From: Cunninghamia lanceolata
Taxonomy: Eukaryota; Streptophyta; Pinopsida; Cupressales; Cupressaceae
Length of the DNA stretch: 64,000 nucleotides
Direction: 5' to 3'
Assembly (NCBI GenBank): GCA_027924645.1
Contig: BSBN01001149.1
Location: 5,270,001-5,334,000, forward strand
Below are positions 21,391 to 33,524 of the stretch, one piece after another. Every line of letters begins with the position of its first letter. Position 1 is the stretch's first letter. A program made the position numbers and the translations under genes. Under the pieces are notes generated by a model that saw only the letters and a list, made by a program, of their open reading frames with translations, was not told where the DNA came from and ran no database searches.

Positions 21391-22074
21391 AACCATTGAA
21401 GCTTCAGGGATTTGTTTCAATTCAGTTTAGGGTATTCTTTTTCTGTGTAGGATAATTGTTTTTAGGTTTCAATTCAGTTTAGGTTTTTTTTTTTGTGTGT
21501 AGGTTAATTGTTTTTAGTTTTCTTTCATATGAGGGTTTATACAGTTTTGGAAGATTGAAACCAAAATTAAAACTTAATACATAGAAAAATACAGAAAAAA
21601 ACTTCAAATAAAAACTACAAATCACAAAAAATAAACAAATGTGGAAAAATCCACTCACCTGGACTTTTGATGGCTAGAATTGGTGCATTTATACTCGGGA
21701 TCCCATTATGCAATTCTCACTGTCGCTGGGAGAAAATGAGCACGCAGGTGATTTTTAAAAAATTTAATACTTTTCGTAAATGGAATCCAGTTTCGTAAAA
21801 TAGGATCTCGTTTCTTGGTGCTAGGTTCGGGATCCTTCTATGTAACAGGATCCCATCCTAGATTTTAGGCTCGGGATCCCGATCCATAATGGGATCCCAT
21901 TTTGGTTTGCCCAATTTTGGGTTTTTTCTAATGTCCGAAACTTCCACCTTAAGTGGACTCAACTTCGTGCATTTCCCATGTTTCTATATTTCAACTGACA
22001 AAAATCCTGTAGAGACATTACAGCCTGAAACTCATCACCTAGTGATTGCCACTCCCACATTTAGGCATTAAAGT
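21391..22074. other. Unassigned sequence with GGGATCCC motifs
   Basis: A direct duplication of about 55 bp (TTTCAATTCAGTTTAGG ... AATTGTTTTTAG) lies at 21407-21512. From 21690 to 21905 the octamer GGGATCCC or close variants recur several times. The minus strand from about 21990 to 22074 may continue the gypsy gag relic next door. Confidence 0.4.
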
Positions 22075-22471
22075 TCTCTCTTGCAACCTTCTATCCTCCA
22101 CCCTATGCTCCTTGTTGATCCAAGAAAGTAGGCATAATAGGCCTAACTATGGAAGCTTGAGTGATTCTAGTGTGAGTATTAGGAGTGTTGGTATTATTTC
22201 CAGAGTTACTAGTCTCACCATTATTTCCACATGTATGTTGATTGTCCCTATTATTATTTTGATTTCCATTGTTGTTTGTCATTCAATGCTACACAAATTG
22301 GGTTAAAATCTGCATTAAATTTCATTGTCCTCTAGCAATGTCATTGAGAATGTCTCTAGTGCTTGGATCCTCACGATTCCTATCACCCATGATGTTCTCT
22401 TCTTCAGAATCTAAGTTCATAAAGTGATGGCTTCTCTTGTAAGTGATGTTTTCTCTATCCTCAGGATTCAT
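22075..22471 (-). pseudogene. Gypsy gag N-terminal fragment
   Basis: Minus-strand reading from ATG at 22471 gives MNPEDRENIT, then NLDSEEENIMGDRNREDPST, an Asn-rich stretch NNNGNQNNNRDNQ, and ITQASIVRPIMPTFLDQQGA. This fits the N-terminal part of a plant Ty3/gypsy gag and lies just downstream of a primer-binding site, as gag should. It has stops and stops short; no RT or integrase follows, so the element is truncated on its left side. Confidence 0.6.
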
Positions 22472-22530
22472 AAATCAACATGCATTAGATAAATTGAACA
22501 GGCAAACCCTCCAAGCTGTCAAGATCACTT

Positions 22531-22542
22531 GCTCTGATACCA
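22531..22542 (-). other. Primer-binding site of the truncated gypsy element
   Basis: GCTCTGATACCA is the exact complement of TGGTATCAGAGC, so the element runs on the minus strand with its 5' LTR to the right. Confidence 0.92.
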
Positions 22543-22543
22543 C

Positions 22544-24067
22544 TATAAGAACACCTATCCAATTCTGCCCTGAATTTTCTAATTTCTATTACTTTTTCAT
22601 TTTGCCAAACACTTGACATGCAGGCTGGTTTTGATTGATTTTCTAAGTTTCCTTTGTTTGGATGTATGTTTGAATTTTTTTTTCAATTTGTTTCACATAT
22701 TCATTGCAATGAACAAGAATACAAACATTTGGAAATGATAATCCAACAATATGGATAATTGATATAAAGTTTGCAACAAAATATATAAAGTTTATTCTTG
22801 AATTAAAGATTTGAATACAAACTTGATAGTTTACATCAGTATTTCAATATTTAACATACCCGGCATTTATCTTAAACATGATGACACATAAATGATGCCA
22901 AGATACCAAAGAATGAGGGCTGATATAAATGATTGATACAAATGATTGACTATTGCATTTAATCTCTGATATAAAGGTGACAACTGTAGCAATGATTTCT
23001 TCACCAAAGATTCCTCCAAATAGGTAGCAATATGCTTCTAAGGGCAGTGATTCCTCCTCCAAGAGTTGTGCTAGGGTTTGGAAACCCTATAAACCTAATT
23101 TCAATTCTTATATGGCAACATAGATCCTAATCAATGTTGGCAATTTCTCGTTGTATGCAACAAACTCTCTTTGATGGATGGTGATCACTTTATCTCCAAT
23201 ATGCAATGATGGTGGCTAGGTATTATGTGCATGAAATTCCTTTCCAAAACTCACGTCTCCTCCTTAGCTGGGCGATGGCTAACATAAAGCCTAAATATGT
23301 TCACAAAATATGAATCAAACCCTTCTCCAATGTGTCGCCAATAAATAAAATCAAACCCTAATCCCAATATGTGATTAAACCCTATTTTGTGGCATTGAAA
23401 TCACTTTCAAGTCTGATATTAAACTCTATGCAAACCTGCAGTAAAATCTTCTCCAATACCAAAATTGTATTTGCCCACAAATCTCACAATTTTGGTACAA
23501 TATTCCTTCAACACCAATCTGTAGAAATATATATATGTCTTTGAAGCTCAATCAACTCCTCCAAATCATGAATGAAGTGCAAATGTGAATCTTGGAATGA
23601 ATCCACCTCAAGATGGAATTGGGTTTTCGTCCAATCCACCAATATTCTAAGGGTTTTTGTCCTTAGAATATGTTGAACTTGTAGTTGCGACTCTCAAGGA
23701 AAAATTCCAATACAAATGACAAGCCAAGAATGATGAAATGACTTGCCTTCACCTCTTTTTAAAGCCACAAGTGAACTTTCTAGAAGTACCTTCTGAAGGC
23801 TCACTTTTATTATTTTATTCTATATTATATTTTTCCTTTTTCAAAAGTGACTTATTTTTATAATTTCTCAGTATAATATTATAAAATCACTTTTATAATA
23901 AAAATAGGTCCAACTAATTAATTAAATATAAATAACCCAAAATGACTTAGGATTATTTATTATTTAATTAATAAAATTATCCCTTTATAACTCTTGACTT
24001 AGCCTACAGGAATAAAATAGGCTAGTCAACTCAGTTGGATGATCACTTGGAAAAAGGGGACATTGCA
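22544..24067 (-). repeat. 5' LTR of the truncated gypsy element
   Basis: About 1.5 kb between the primer site and a minus-strand LTR start TGCAATGTCCCC (ending at 24067). The right edge is sharp because 24068 onward is sequence shared with the long-LTR family (also near 29684 and 62385). The left edge, next to the primer site, lacks a clear CA end and is approximate. Confidence 0.75.
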
Positions 24068-25936
24068 ATTTTAAGAGCTTCAAAAGGTAACCCAATGAAA
24101 AGAACTATCAGAGCACCAACCAATACAATCAAAATTAACATGCTTTCCACACAAGGTTTTCAAATATGGCGCATGGAAGAAGAACTACTTGGGCACTAGA
24201 CAAGCTAAGATAAATAAGAAGATTGGGCAAATGCAAGACACATAACTGAAATGATCAAAGGGTAAATGCATATTGGTTTTATTTAAATAAAAAAAAAATT
24301 TAAACTCCATCATAGCCATCAGAAGAAAATGGCACACCAAAGGAAAAAAAATGAAGAATATAGAGTAGTAGAGAAAAGTTGTGAATGGTCGACTATGGTA
24401 TATGGAGCACCCAGGCCAATGATAATGTTATCATTAGAATTTATTTAACAATGAATATAGGAAAATGGAAAGAGCATGCAAGCCAAGACTAATACATGGT
24501 TGAAAGAAGGGTTTACACAGGTCACTCACAAGTCAATTGGTCTCCAACACGAATGCAATTTGAAATTGAGTAAGAATATGGTCGATCTGTTACACTAAAT
24601 TGCCATAATAAAATATTAGACCATCTGAGTCAAAATATAGGTTGATGATACCCAATACGATGGGGTTGAATTTAACCAAATTTGAAAATAAGCAAAAAGA
24701 TTAATAAACACTGGAAGGCACCCACCAAAATAGGGGTTATTAAAAACCAAATCTAAGAAAGACCAGATGGGTTATATGGTTCGAACAAGATTGAATTTGA
24801 TAAAAGAATCAAAATCTGAGCCACACCCAGGTGAACTTTCATATAGAAACATAAACAAGGAGAAGGCAAAGAGAAGGTGCCAGGATATCTTTAGGAGCCC
24901 CAGGATTAAAACTCTTTACAACTTTTACATCAAACCCCCAAAACACAACATGCATGTATTTTAAAACATATGCACAATTAATTCATTCAAAATTCAAAAC
25001 TATTCTCCAAAATCAAAACATACCCAAATTATTTCCCAAAAAAATGCTTTTTCAACAAGTTCTACTTTTTTGAACAATTTACTTTTCCAAAATTTTCCTC
25101 TAATTCTTCTTTGCCTTTTCCTCCATGCCAACTTCCTAATTTTTCTTCCTATTTAAAAGATTTCACAGAGCATCTTTTTCTCCCATTAGAAAAAAATAGC
25201 AAAAAGCATTTAATGCCTTTCTCCCACTATCGCACTCTTTCGACCTTTTCTTAATTTTAATCTCTTTTAGAAATAACTGCCCAAAATATTCCTATTTAAT
25301 CTTTTTCGACAACACATAAAATGCAATAATATAATAAATATTATCACTTATGCAAGAAAAGATTCCCATTATTTTCGACAATTATTTATTAATATAAAGA
25401 AGTAATATCTAGAAACTATTTTTCTAAGGAAAAATAATCCAAACACATAAGCATACACTCATTCATTCAAATTATTAAATCATCTAATTATTTTTCTAAG
25501 TGAGTGTGTGAGATTCCCATCTCAACCATTCGCTTCATGATGGCTAGACTCCCTCTCCCCAATGATACTCTCTCACACAAGAGAGCATCAGTTTAATCCT
25601 ATTTCACTTTTCAAAACAATCATCAAATGATTAGTTATTTCATTAATCAAAATACTATTAATAATAAAAAAACATTTATAAGTTCAATGAATAAATAATT
25701 GAATTCACAAAGATCGACCTTTGAAAATGTCGATGAATCTCCTTGTCTCATCCATTGAATCAACATCAAGTGGTTAGTCCTAGTAACATCATAATTTTGA
25801 CATATGCATCAATAATCAAAATTTCACAATAAATATTGTTTCCATACTTAACAAAACATAACTATTTTATTATTGATCCAACCATAACATTATTTAATAT
25901 AAATAATAATAAGGTCTCAGTGGGAGGGTTATGGCA
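24068..25936 (-). repeat. Long-LTR gypsy element: left LTR, truncated
   Basis: Matches the middle LTR from about 29684 to 31612. It ends with GGGAGGGTTATGGCA (complement TGCCATAACCC, the LTR start) followed by a polypurine tract on the minus strand. The missing part was lost where the 1.5-kb LTR joins at 24067. Confidence 0.85.
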
Positions 25937-26059
25937 TCCTTCCCTTCTAAAAGAGTCATTGTCCCGATGCCTCTAAAACCAAAAGATACATACATAGCCA
26001 AAATAGATAATATTATCCCTTAGAACCTCACTTAAGCAAAACTAAAATAGTGTTCTTCA

Positions 26060-27112
26060 AAGATTCCTACGCTCAAATCCTGAATTAGGTGTTGATTGTA
26101 ATTCACCCTGCCTGATATCCATTGAAGCTTGGATACGATGCCGAGCTGGCTGATCTCTACCATTTCTTGTAGTTGAACGTTATGGACAAGTATTATCATA
26201 ATGCTCACCTCTACAAACATAACATCCATCTCTAGGTCCCTTCTTCCTAGTTGGTTTAACCCTACCAAAATATTTACCATCATCATAACATCTTTTAAAA
26301 TCTCCATTTTTTTCCTTTAAAAACTTGTTCCTTTTAAAATCTCCATTTCTAAATTGATTATATATTTTTTTGTCATAATTCTCCAAATTTTGATTCAACT
26401 TTTTCTTAGCCTTGATTTCCTTCCTATATTTTATATACTGATGAAGTTTTTTTCTCTTGCTTAGTAGACTTTTCAAATACATTATCCATAGTCAAGGGGT
26501 TATGAATGACAACATTAGCTCCAATCTAAGGTTTCGATCCCAAAATGAACTTCTTGATCTTGAATTGCTCATCCATTTGGTATTGTGGAACATACTTAAG
26601 AAGTTGTGTGAATTTTTCCCAATACTCTATAACTGTCATTTGTCCTTGAATGATATTTTGAAATTATGTCATCTTTTTATCAAAGAAAAGTTGAGGTAAC
26701 CATCTCTTCCTGAAGAGGGATAAGAAAAGTTCCTAAGAGGATAAGCTGCCCAAACTGATTTTGTCTCATTTGATAAATTTTTGATCTCAAAGTATTTCTC
26801 CATTTTGATTACTCGAGCCTTAGTACCATCTCCTATTATTTTGCCATCAAATTTAGGAGGCATAATTCTCTTAAGGTCTTTAGCCAATTCAATTTCAAAT
26901 TTAGCTCAATTGTCTTCCACCCTATCCTCTCTTCCTTCACGATTAACTTCTTCTTGACTTACATGGCCTCCATCCCAATTCTGTGCTTCTCAGTTTTCCC
27001 TAACCTCTTTATCAAGTGTGTCCATATCAACAAGAAGATTCAAGATTTGATCCAATTTATCTTGATGTTTCATACTAGATCTGGCATGATCAGAATTCCT
27101 AGTCTGAATCAT
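26060..27112 (-). pseudogene. Gypsy gag (copy 1), broken
   Basis: Starts MIQTRNSDHARSS at 27112 and contains EIELAKDLKRIMPPKFDGK, MEKYFEIKNL, ENYDKK and the zinc knuckle CYVCRGEHYDNTC (C-x2-C-x4-H-x4-C, about 26185-26225). This is a retrotransposon gag with a retrotrans-gag fold region and one CCHC knuckle. Compared with copy 2 it lacks about 70 bp after VWAAYPL (near 26740), and it carries stops and frameshifts. Gag packages element RNA into virus-like particles in the cytoplasm. Confidence 0.85.
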
Positions 27113-27401
27113 GTCTGCCTCCTCACTAGTGAGTCCTACAAAAAGGAAAATGCAACTTAAGCAACAAAAATGAGACTCTAAAGTGCTTCAAATTAACAAA
27201 TAACTATACTCCTCTACTTGGTTCAAAAATTGAACCATCTATGAATAAACAAGATTCCAACACATCTAAGAAATCTTCAACCTAAAACAGGTCTTCAAAA
27301 CTTTCGATGCACCTATACTATCAGGTCATCTGACAGGTTTACATTTATATAATACAACCCTAAGCATAGAAGAATCAAGGCTCGAGTGCTGAACCTAGAA
27401 A

Positions 27402-27413
27402 GCTCTGATACCA
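27402..27413 (-). other. Primer-binding site, internal region 1
   Basis: GCTCTGATACCA, exact complement of the initiator-Met tRNA primer site, two bases from the LTR end. Confidence 0.92.
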
Positions 27414-27415
27414 TA

Positions 27416-30400
27416 TGTAATATCCAAACATATGAATACAATAAAATATCGCACAAAAGAGAATAATTGAAAAACACTTCTCAAAATAGTTTATTCCTCA
27501 ACAATATTTTGACATGAATATACAAGCTAAAGAACATAGCTTAATAAAACATAAGGATAAATTCCTTTACATCGTCATCATTGCCATTAAGGCATTAATA
27601 CAACAAACTTTGACAAAACATAAATTGTTATCCTCTAGAGATCATCATCTGTGAATGTGAGGATGGAGAGAGAGCATCATCAGAGGGATTTACCACCCAT
27701 CTATGAAGATTTCACTTCCTCTAGTCTTACTCCAAATAGGAGAATCTTGACCCTTCATGAGAGGTCTAGCAATCAAAATCGACAAGCGTGATAGAATCTG
27801 GTGCAACATGATATATTTGACATTTAACAAATAGTACAAACTATAGCAAATGACTTATATCATGATATGGAAGAGAGTAATAAATAAATCAAACTAGTGC
27901 AAATACTTAATTTGATTTCAAAGATTTGGCCAAACCATCTTTTTAAGCTGATAATGTCAGCAGGACAGGCTTAGTAAATATAACCTACCCTTCTCTATGA
28001 CTCCATATTAGACACTCGTCCAAGACCCAACAAAACCTTCTCTATGACTCCATATTAGACATCCGTCCAAGACCCAACAAAATTAAAACCAATTCTATAG
28101 GAAAAACATATTCTTCCTAATTAACCATTCATCCATGGGAGAGAAAAAAATTCCTTAACATATCATGACATAATATCCAAATATGACATTAAGATGAGCA
28201 CATGAGTTTATATCAACATAAAATTATAACGAAACCAAATTTAATGTGATGTAGAACATATGCAAGGTATTAAGGGTTAGAGATGTTCAAATTTTCCACA
28301 ATGACTGAACATGTAACAAGTGAACGTAATAAAATCACTCAAGCCGTCACACTTTTCCAATCCAAGTTCAACAATAATATTAGGTTGCCACTAGCTATGT
28401 TCCACAAGGTCATGCAAAGAAGATGAGAAGGGTTTCCACTAGTATAAAAAAGATTCTAGACCCCAACTGAATGATCTCAAGACCTGGTGTCAAGCAATAT
28501 TCCTCAATTTATATTTAACACTAAATCTCATCTAGGACCACAAGTTATCTAACACTTTCTAGGTACTAAAGTTAGAACCTTATGGTTCTTAACATGGGTT
28601 ACTTAAGATCAAACTTTTGCCACAATCAATCATTGTCTACATAAGTTATAAATATTTCAATATCGTAATCAAACTCTCTACTAAAACATCCTCATTTTTC
28701 CAAACTTAAACTTAACCCAATTTCTAATTTCAATCCCACAAAGAGACGATAAGGTTTAGTGTCATTGGTAACTAAAAGTATGGAGATCACAATGTCGCAA
28801 AAAAGGTTTCTTTTTCTAAGAATCACATTTCCCTACTTAAACAATCTCATCTATCAATACAAAACTATAAGCATTATTTCCTTCAAATAATCAAGGTTGT
28901 AAAGATTACCTTTTTAAAGTAATAAAGAATAATTTAAATCTAATTATATTTATCAAAGAATATTCCTGTGCCGACTAAATAACAAAATCAAAGGACAACT
29001 ATAACTTTTCAGAAACTAATTCTTTTTTACTACAATTTCATATAACATTTAAAGATAATTTCCTATTCAAATGTACAAGATAAAAATCATATTCTTCTAT
29101 ATATAGAGGATAATTATTTATATATGAAAATCAGATATTTTTTTCCATATATTCAAGACAATTCCATATTCATTAAAAAAAAGATAATTTCATATTTATA
29201 TATAATAGACTAGATTCATATTTTAAAGAGGATAAAAATGAGATTAAAGAAAAAGGGATCGATTTAGAATTTTTAAGATAAGAAATATTCTATTAAAATC
29301 TCAAGAAAATAAGTTTGAACAGATAATAAAAAGGTAAGACAATAAGAGTTCCAATAATATAAGTAGAAAGTATTAGTTAAGAGACTTTAAATCACTTGGG
29401 ATTATCAACATGCAAACAATGGTATCTAAAAACAAGCAGCAAAACGATAGACATGATATCACAAAGAAAACCCATCTTTCAGAATACAATAATTGCAAAA
29501 TATGCATAAAATGTAGCTTGACAAAATGCCTCAGAGATTTAAGAATCTCAAAGTATGCTGGGGGTTGACCTAAATGAAAAAAAGGCATCAAGAGAGTTGA
29601 GATGAGGGAGAGCATAAAAGCATGCAAGATAACTGGTTTAAAGTAAGATCGAGACAATTTAAAGATCTAGAAACAATTGCTTGAAAGTTTTAAAAGATTC
29701 AAAAGGTAACCCAATGAAAAGAACTATCTGGTCACCAACAAATACAATCAGAATTAACATGCTTTCCGCACACAAGGTTTTCAAATATGGTGCATGGAAG
29801 AAGTGCTCCTTGGGCGCTAGACAAGCTAAGATAAAGGAGAAGATTGGGTGCATGCAAGGCACATAATTGAAACGATCAAAGTGTAAACACATACCAGTTT
29901 TGTTTAAATCAAAACAAAAATTAAAACTCCATCATAGTCATTAGAATAAAATGGCACACCAAAGGAAAAAATAAAGAATACACAACAATTTAAAGAAAAG
30001 TTGCGAATGGTCAACTGTGGTATATGGAGAACCCAAGCCAATGACAATATTCCCATTAGACTTCATTTAAAAATGAATTTGGGAAAATGGAAAGAGCGTG
30101 TAGGCCAAGAGTAATACATGGCTGAAGGAAGGGTTTACGTAGGTTGCTCATAGGCCGATTCGTTTCCAACACGAATGCAGTTTGAAATTGAGTAAGAATA
30201 TGGTCGATTTGTTACACTAAACTTTCATAATAAAATCTTAGATCATTTGAATTAAAATATAGGCTGATGATACCCAATACGATGGTGTTGAATTTAACCA
30301 AATCCAAAAAATACGTAAAAAGATTAATAAACACCGAAAGGCACCCACCAAAATAGGGGTTATTAAAAACTAAATCAAAGATAGACCAGGTGGGTTATAT

Positions 30401-31612
30401 GGTTCGAATAAGATTAAATTTGATAAAAGAATCAAAATCCAAGCCACACCTAGGTGAACATTCACATAGAAACATAATCAAGGAGAAGGCGAAGAGAAGG
30501 TGCCAGGAGATCTTCAGGGGCTCCAAGATTAAAACTCTTTACAATTTTTACATCAAACCCCCAAAATACAACATACATGCATTTTAAAACATATGCACAG
30601 TTAATTCATTCAAAAGTCATTTAACTAGGCAATATAGATAATCAAAAACTATTCTCCAAAACCAAAATATACCCAAATTATTTCCCAAAAATCTGCTTTT
30701 TCAATCTAGCTGCATTTTCGACAACTTCTACTTTTTGGAACAATTTGCTTTTTTGGATTTTTCGTCTAACTCTTCTCTGCCTTTTCGTCCATGCCAACTT
30801 ACTAACTTTTCTTCCTATTTAAAACATTTCACCGAGCATCTTTTTCTCTTGTTCAAAAACATAAAATAGCAAAAAGCATTTAATGCATTTCTCCTAGTAT
30901 CCCACTCTTCCCACCTTTTCCTAATTTTAATCTCTTTTAGAAATAACTTACCAAAATATTCCTATTTAATATTTTTCCACAACACATAACTATGCAATAA
31001 TAAAAGAATGTAGTAAATATTATCACTTATGCAAGAAAAGATTTCCATTATTTTGGATAACTATTTATTAATAAAAGAAGTGATAATCTATAAAATATTT
31101 TTCTAAGGAAAAATAATCAAACACATAAGCATACACACATTCATTCAAATTATCAAATCATCTAATTATTTTTCTAAGTGAGTGTGTGAGATTCCTATGA
31201 CAACCATTTGCTTCATGATGGCTAGACACCCTCCCTAATGATACTCTCTCACACAAGAGAGTGTCAGTTTAATCATGTTTCACTCTTCACAACAATCATC
31301 AAATGATTAGTTATTTCGTTAGTCGAAATGATATTAATAATCAATAAACATTAATAATTTTAATGAATAAATAATTGAATTCACAAAGATCGACCTTTGA
31401 ACATGTCAATGAATCTCCCTATCTCATTTGTTGAATCAACATCATGTGGTTAGTCCTAGTAACATCATAATTTCAACACATGCATCAATAATCAAAATTT
31501 CACAATAAATATTATTTCCATACTTAACAAAATGTCAATATTTTATTATTTTTCCAACCATAGAATTATTTAATATAAATAATAATAAGGTCTCAGTGGA
31601 AGGTTTATGACA
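27416..31612 (-). repeat. Long-LTR gypsy element: complete middle LTR, 4197 bp
   Basis: In plus orientation it starts TGTAATATCC next to a primer site and ends TTTATGACA next to a polypurine tract, so on the minus strand it has the normal TG...CA form. It serves as 3' LTR to internal region 2 side and 5' LTR to internal region 1. It is non-coding; the short open stretches inside are not conserved in the other copies. A local ~46-bp duplication (TCTATGACTCCATATTAGAC) lies at about 27990-28082 and is single in the third LTR. Over 4 kb is very long for a plant LTR. Confidence 0.85.
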
Positions 31613-33179
31613 TCCTTCCCCTCTAAAAGAGTCATTGTCTCGATGCCTCTAAAACCAAAAGATACATACATAGCCAAAATAGATAATATTATCCCTTAGA
31701 ACCTCACTTAAGCAAAACTAAAATAAAATTCTTCAAAGTTTCCTACGCTCAAATCCTGAATTAAGTGTTGATTGTAATTCACCCTGCGTGATATCCATTG
31801 AAGCTTGGATACGATGCTGAGCTAGCTATTCTCTTCCATTTGTTGCAGTCAAAGACTATGGACAAGTATTAGCATAATGCTCACCTCCACAAACATAACA
31901 TCCATCTCTAAGTACCTTATGCCTATGTTGTTTAACCCCACCAAAATATTTACCATCATCATAACATCTTTTAAAATCTCCATTTTTCTCCTTTGAAAAC
32001 TTGTTCCTTTTACAATTTCCATTTTTAAATTAATTATCTTTCTTTCTCTTGTCATAATTCTCCAAATTTTGATTTGATTTTTTCTTAGCCTTGATTTCCT
32101 TCTTGTATTCTGCATTCTGATCAAGTTTTTGCTCTTGCTTAGTAGCCTTTTCAAATACATTATCCATGGTCAAGGGGTTCTGAATGTCAACATCAATCCC
32201 AATATGAAGTTTCAATCCCAAAATGAACTTCCTAATCCTGAAATGCTCATCCATTTGGTATTGCATGAAACATACTTAAATAGTTGTGTAAATTTTTCCC
32301 AGTACTATGTAACTATCATTTCTCCTTGAACGAGATTTTGAAATTGTCATCTTTTTATCAAAGAAAAGTTGAGGTAACCATCTCTTAATAAAGAGGGATA
32401 AGAAAAGTTCCCAAGAGGTATCCCCAGGTGTCAATCATTTTTCTACCTTCTCATTATTCTACAACGTGGTTGCTTTGCCACCAAGTTGATAAGTTGCCCA
32501 AACTACTTTTATCTCATCTAATAAATTTTTGATTTCAAAGTATTTTTCCATTTTGATTACCCAGGACTTAGAACCATCTCTTGTTATTTTTCCATCAAAT
32601 TTAGGACGTGCAATTCTCTTAAGGTTTTTAGCCAATTCAATTTCAAATTTAGCTTGATTGTCTTCTACCCTATCCTCTTTTCCTTCACGACTAATTTCTT
32701 CCTCACCCACACAACCTCCATCTTGATTTTGTGCTTCTCTATTTTCCTTAACCTCTTGCTCAAACATGTCCATCTATTATGAGTGTCAAAAAGAAGTTTC
32801 AAGAATTGATCCAATTTATCTTGTTGTTCCATACTAGATTTGACATGATCAGAATTCCTAGTTTGAACCATGTCTACCTCCTCACTAGCGAGTCCTACAA
32901 AAAGAAAAATGTAACTTAAGCAACGAAAACAGGGCCCTAAAGCGCTTCAACTTAACAAACAAGTATACTCCTCTACTTGGTTCAAAAATTGAACCATCTA
33001 TGAATCAAGAAGATTCCAACACATCTAAGAAATATTTGACCCAAAATAGGGTCTTGAAAACATTCAATGCACCTATACTATCAGGTCATCTGACATGTTT
33101 ACATTATAATTCATAATTCAACCCCAATCGTAGAAGGCTTGAGGCTCGAGTGCTGAACCCGGAACACTCTAATACCATA
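31613..33179 (-). mobile_element. Long-LTR gypsy element: internal region 2 (gag only)
   Basis: 1567 bp with the same layout as region 1: degenerate primer site (33166-33175, CTAATACCA), gag from 32871, polypurine tract complementary to TCCTTCCCCTCTAAAAGAG adjacent to the LTR at 31612. It also lacks pol. Confidence 0.88.
31750..32871 (-). pseudogene. Gypsy gag (copy 2), broken
   Basis: Opens MVQTRNSDHVKSSMEQQDKL at 32871, then FEIELAKNLKRIARPKFDGK, MEKYFEIKNLLDEIKVVWA, a part with YQMDEHFRIRKFILGLK (about 32230), ENYDKRK, and a knuckle region CFVCGG-like near 31890. It keeps the about 70 bp missing from copy 1, so it is closer to the ancestral length (about 370 codons). Frameshifts split it near 32460, 32270 and 32030. 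Confidence 0.85.
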
Positions 33180-33316
33180 TGTAATATCCAAACATATTAA
33201 TACAATAAACTATTGCACAAAAGAGAATAATTTAAAAAAATTCTCAAAATAATTTATTCCTCAACAATATTCCAACATGAATATACAACAATCTAAAGAA
33301 TATAGCTTAATAAAAC
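33180..33316 (-). repeat. Third long LTR, segment a
   Basis: Begins TGTAATATCC like the middle LTR and runs to AATAAAAC, where the AAAAC-flanked insertion starts. The LTR resumes at 39365. Confidence 0.9.
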
Positions 33317-33493
33317 TATTACCAAATTATGCTTTGTAGCTCAATTAGGTTAGGCTATAACAATAGTTTTCTTTGTTTCTCTAGAGAAGCAAATACGTTC
33401 AAGGGATAAGGAGAAGAAGGTTCAAGTTCTCAGTCAGCCTAGAAGGCCTACTATCCCAATGGAGGACCATTCCAGTGATCATATTACCAAGAT

Positions 33494-33524
33494 CATGTAG
33501 CAGCTCAATAAGAGCTGCTACATG
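33494..33524. other. Perfect hairpin, 13-bp arms
   Basis: CATGTAGCAGCTC, loop AATAA, then the exact complement GAGCTGCTACATG. No T-run follows, so not an obvious terminator. Confidence 0.85.

Larger units (their letters stand above)
25937..27415 (-). mobile_element. Long-LTR gypsy element: internal region 1 (gag only)
   Basis: 1479 bp between two LTRs. On the minus strand it runs primer site TGGTATCAGAGC (27413-27402), a short leader, gag (27112 to about 26060), then a polypurine tract AGAAGGGAAGGA abutting the LTR at 25936. There is no room and no sequence for protease, RT or integrase, so it depends on an autonomous relative. Confidence 0.88.

Noticed and set aside
27416..31612. Small ORFs inside the 4.2-kb LTR (e.g. 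near 29373-29892 and 30390)
   Set aside because: Equivalent frames in the other LTR copies (24767, 63069) are altered or broken, and codon content looks random.
24068..33179. Two independent full-length gypsy elements with pol
   Set aside because: No RT, integrase or RNase H sequence exists between the LTR borders; only gag is present.
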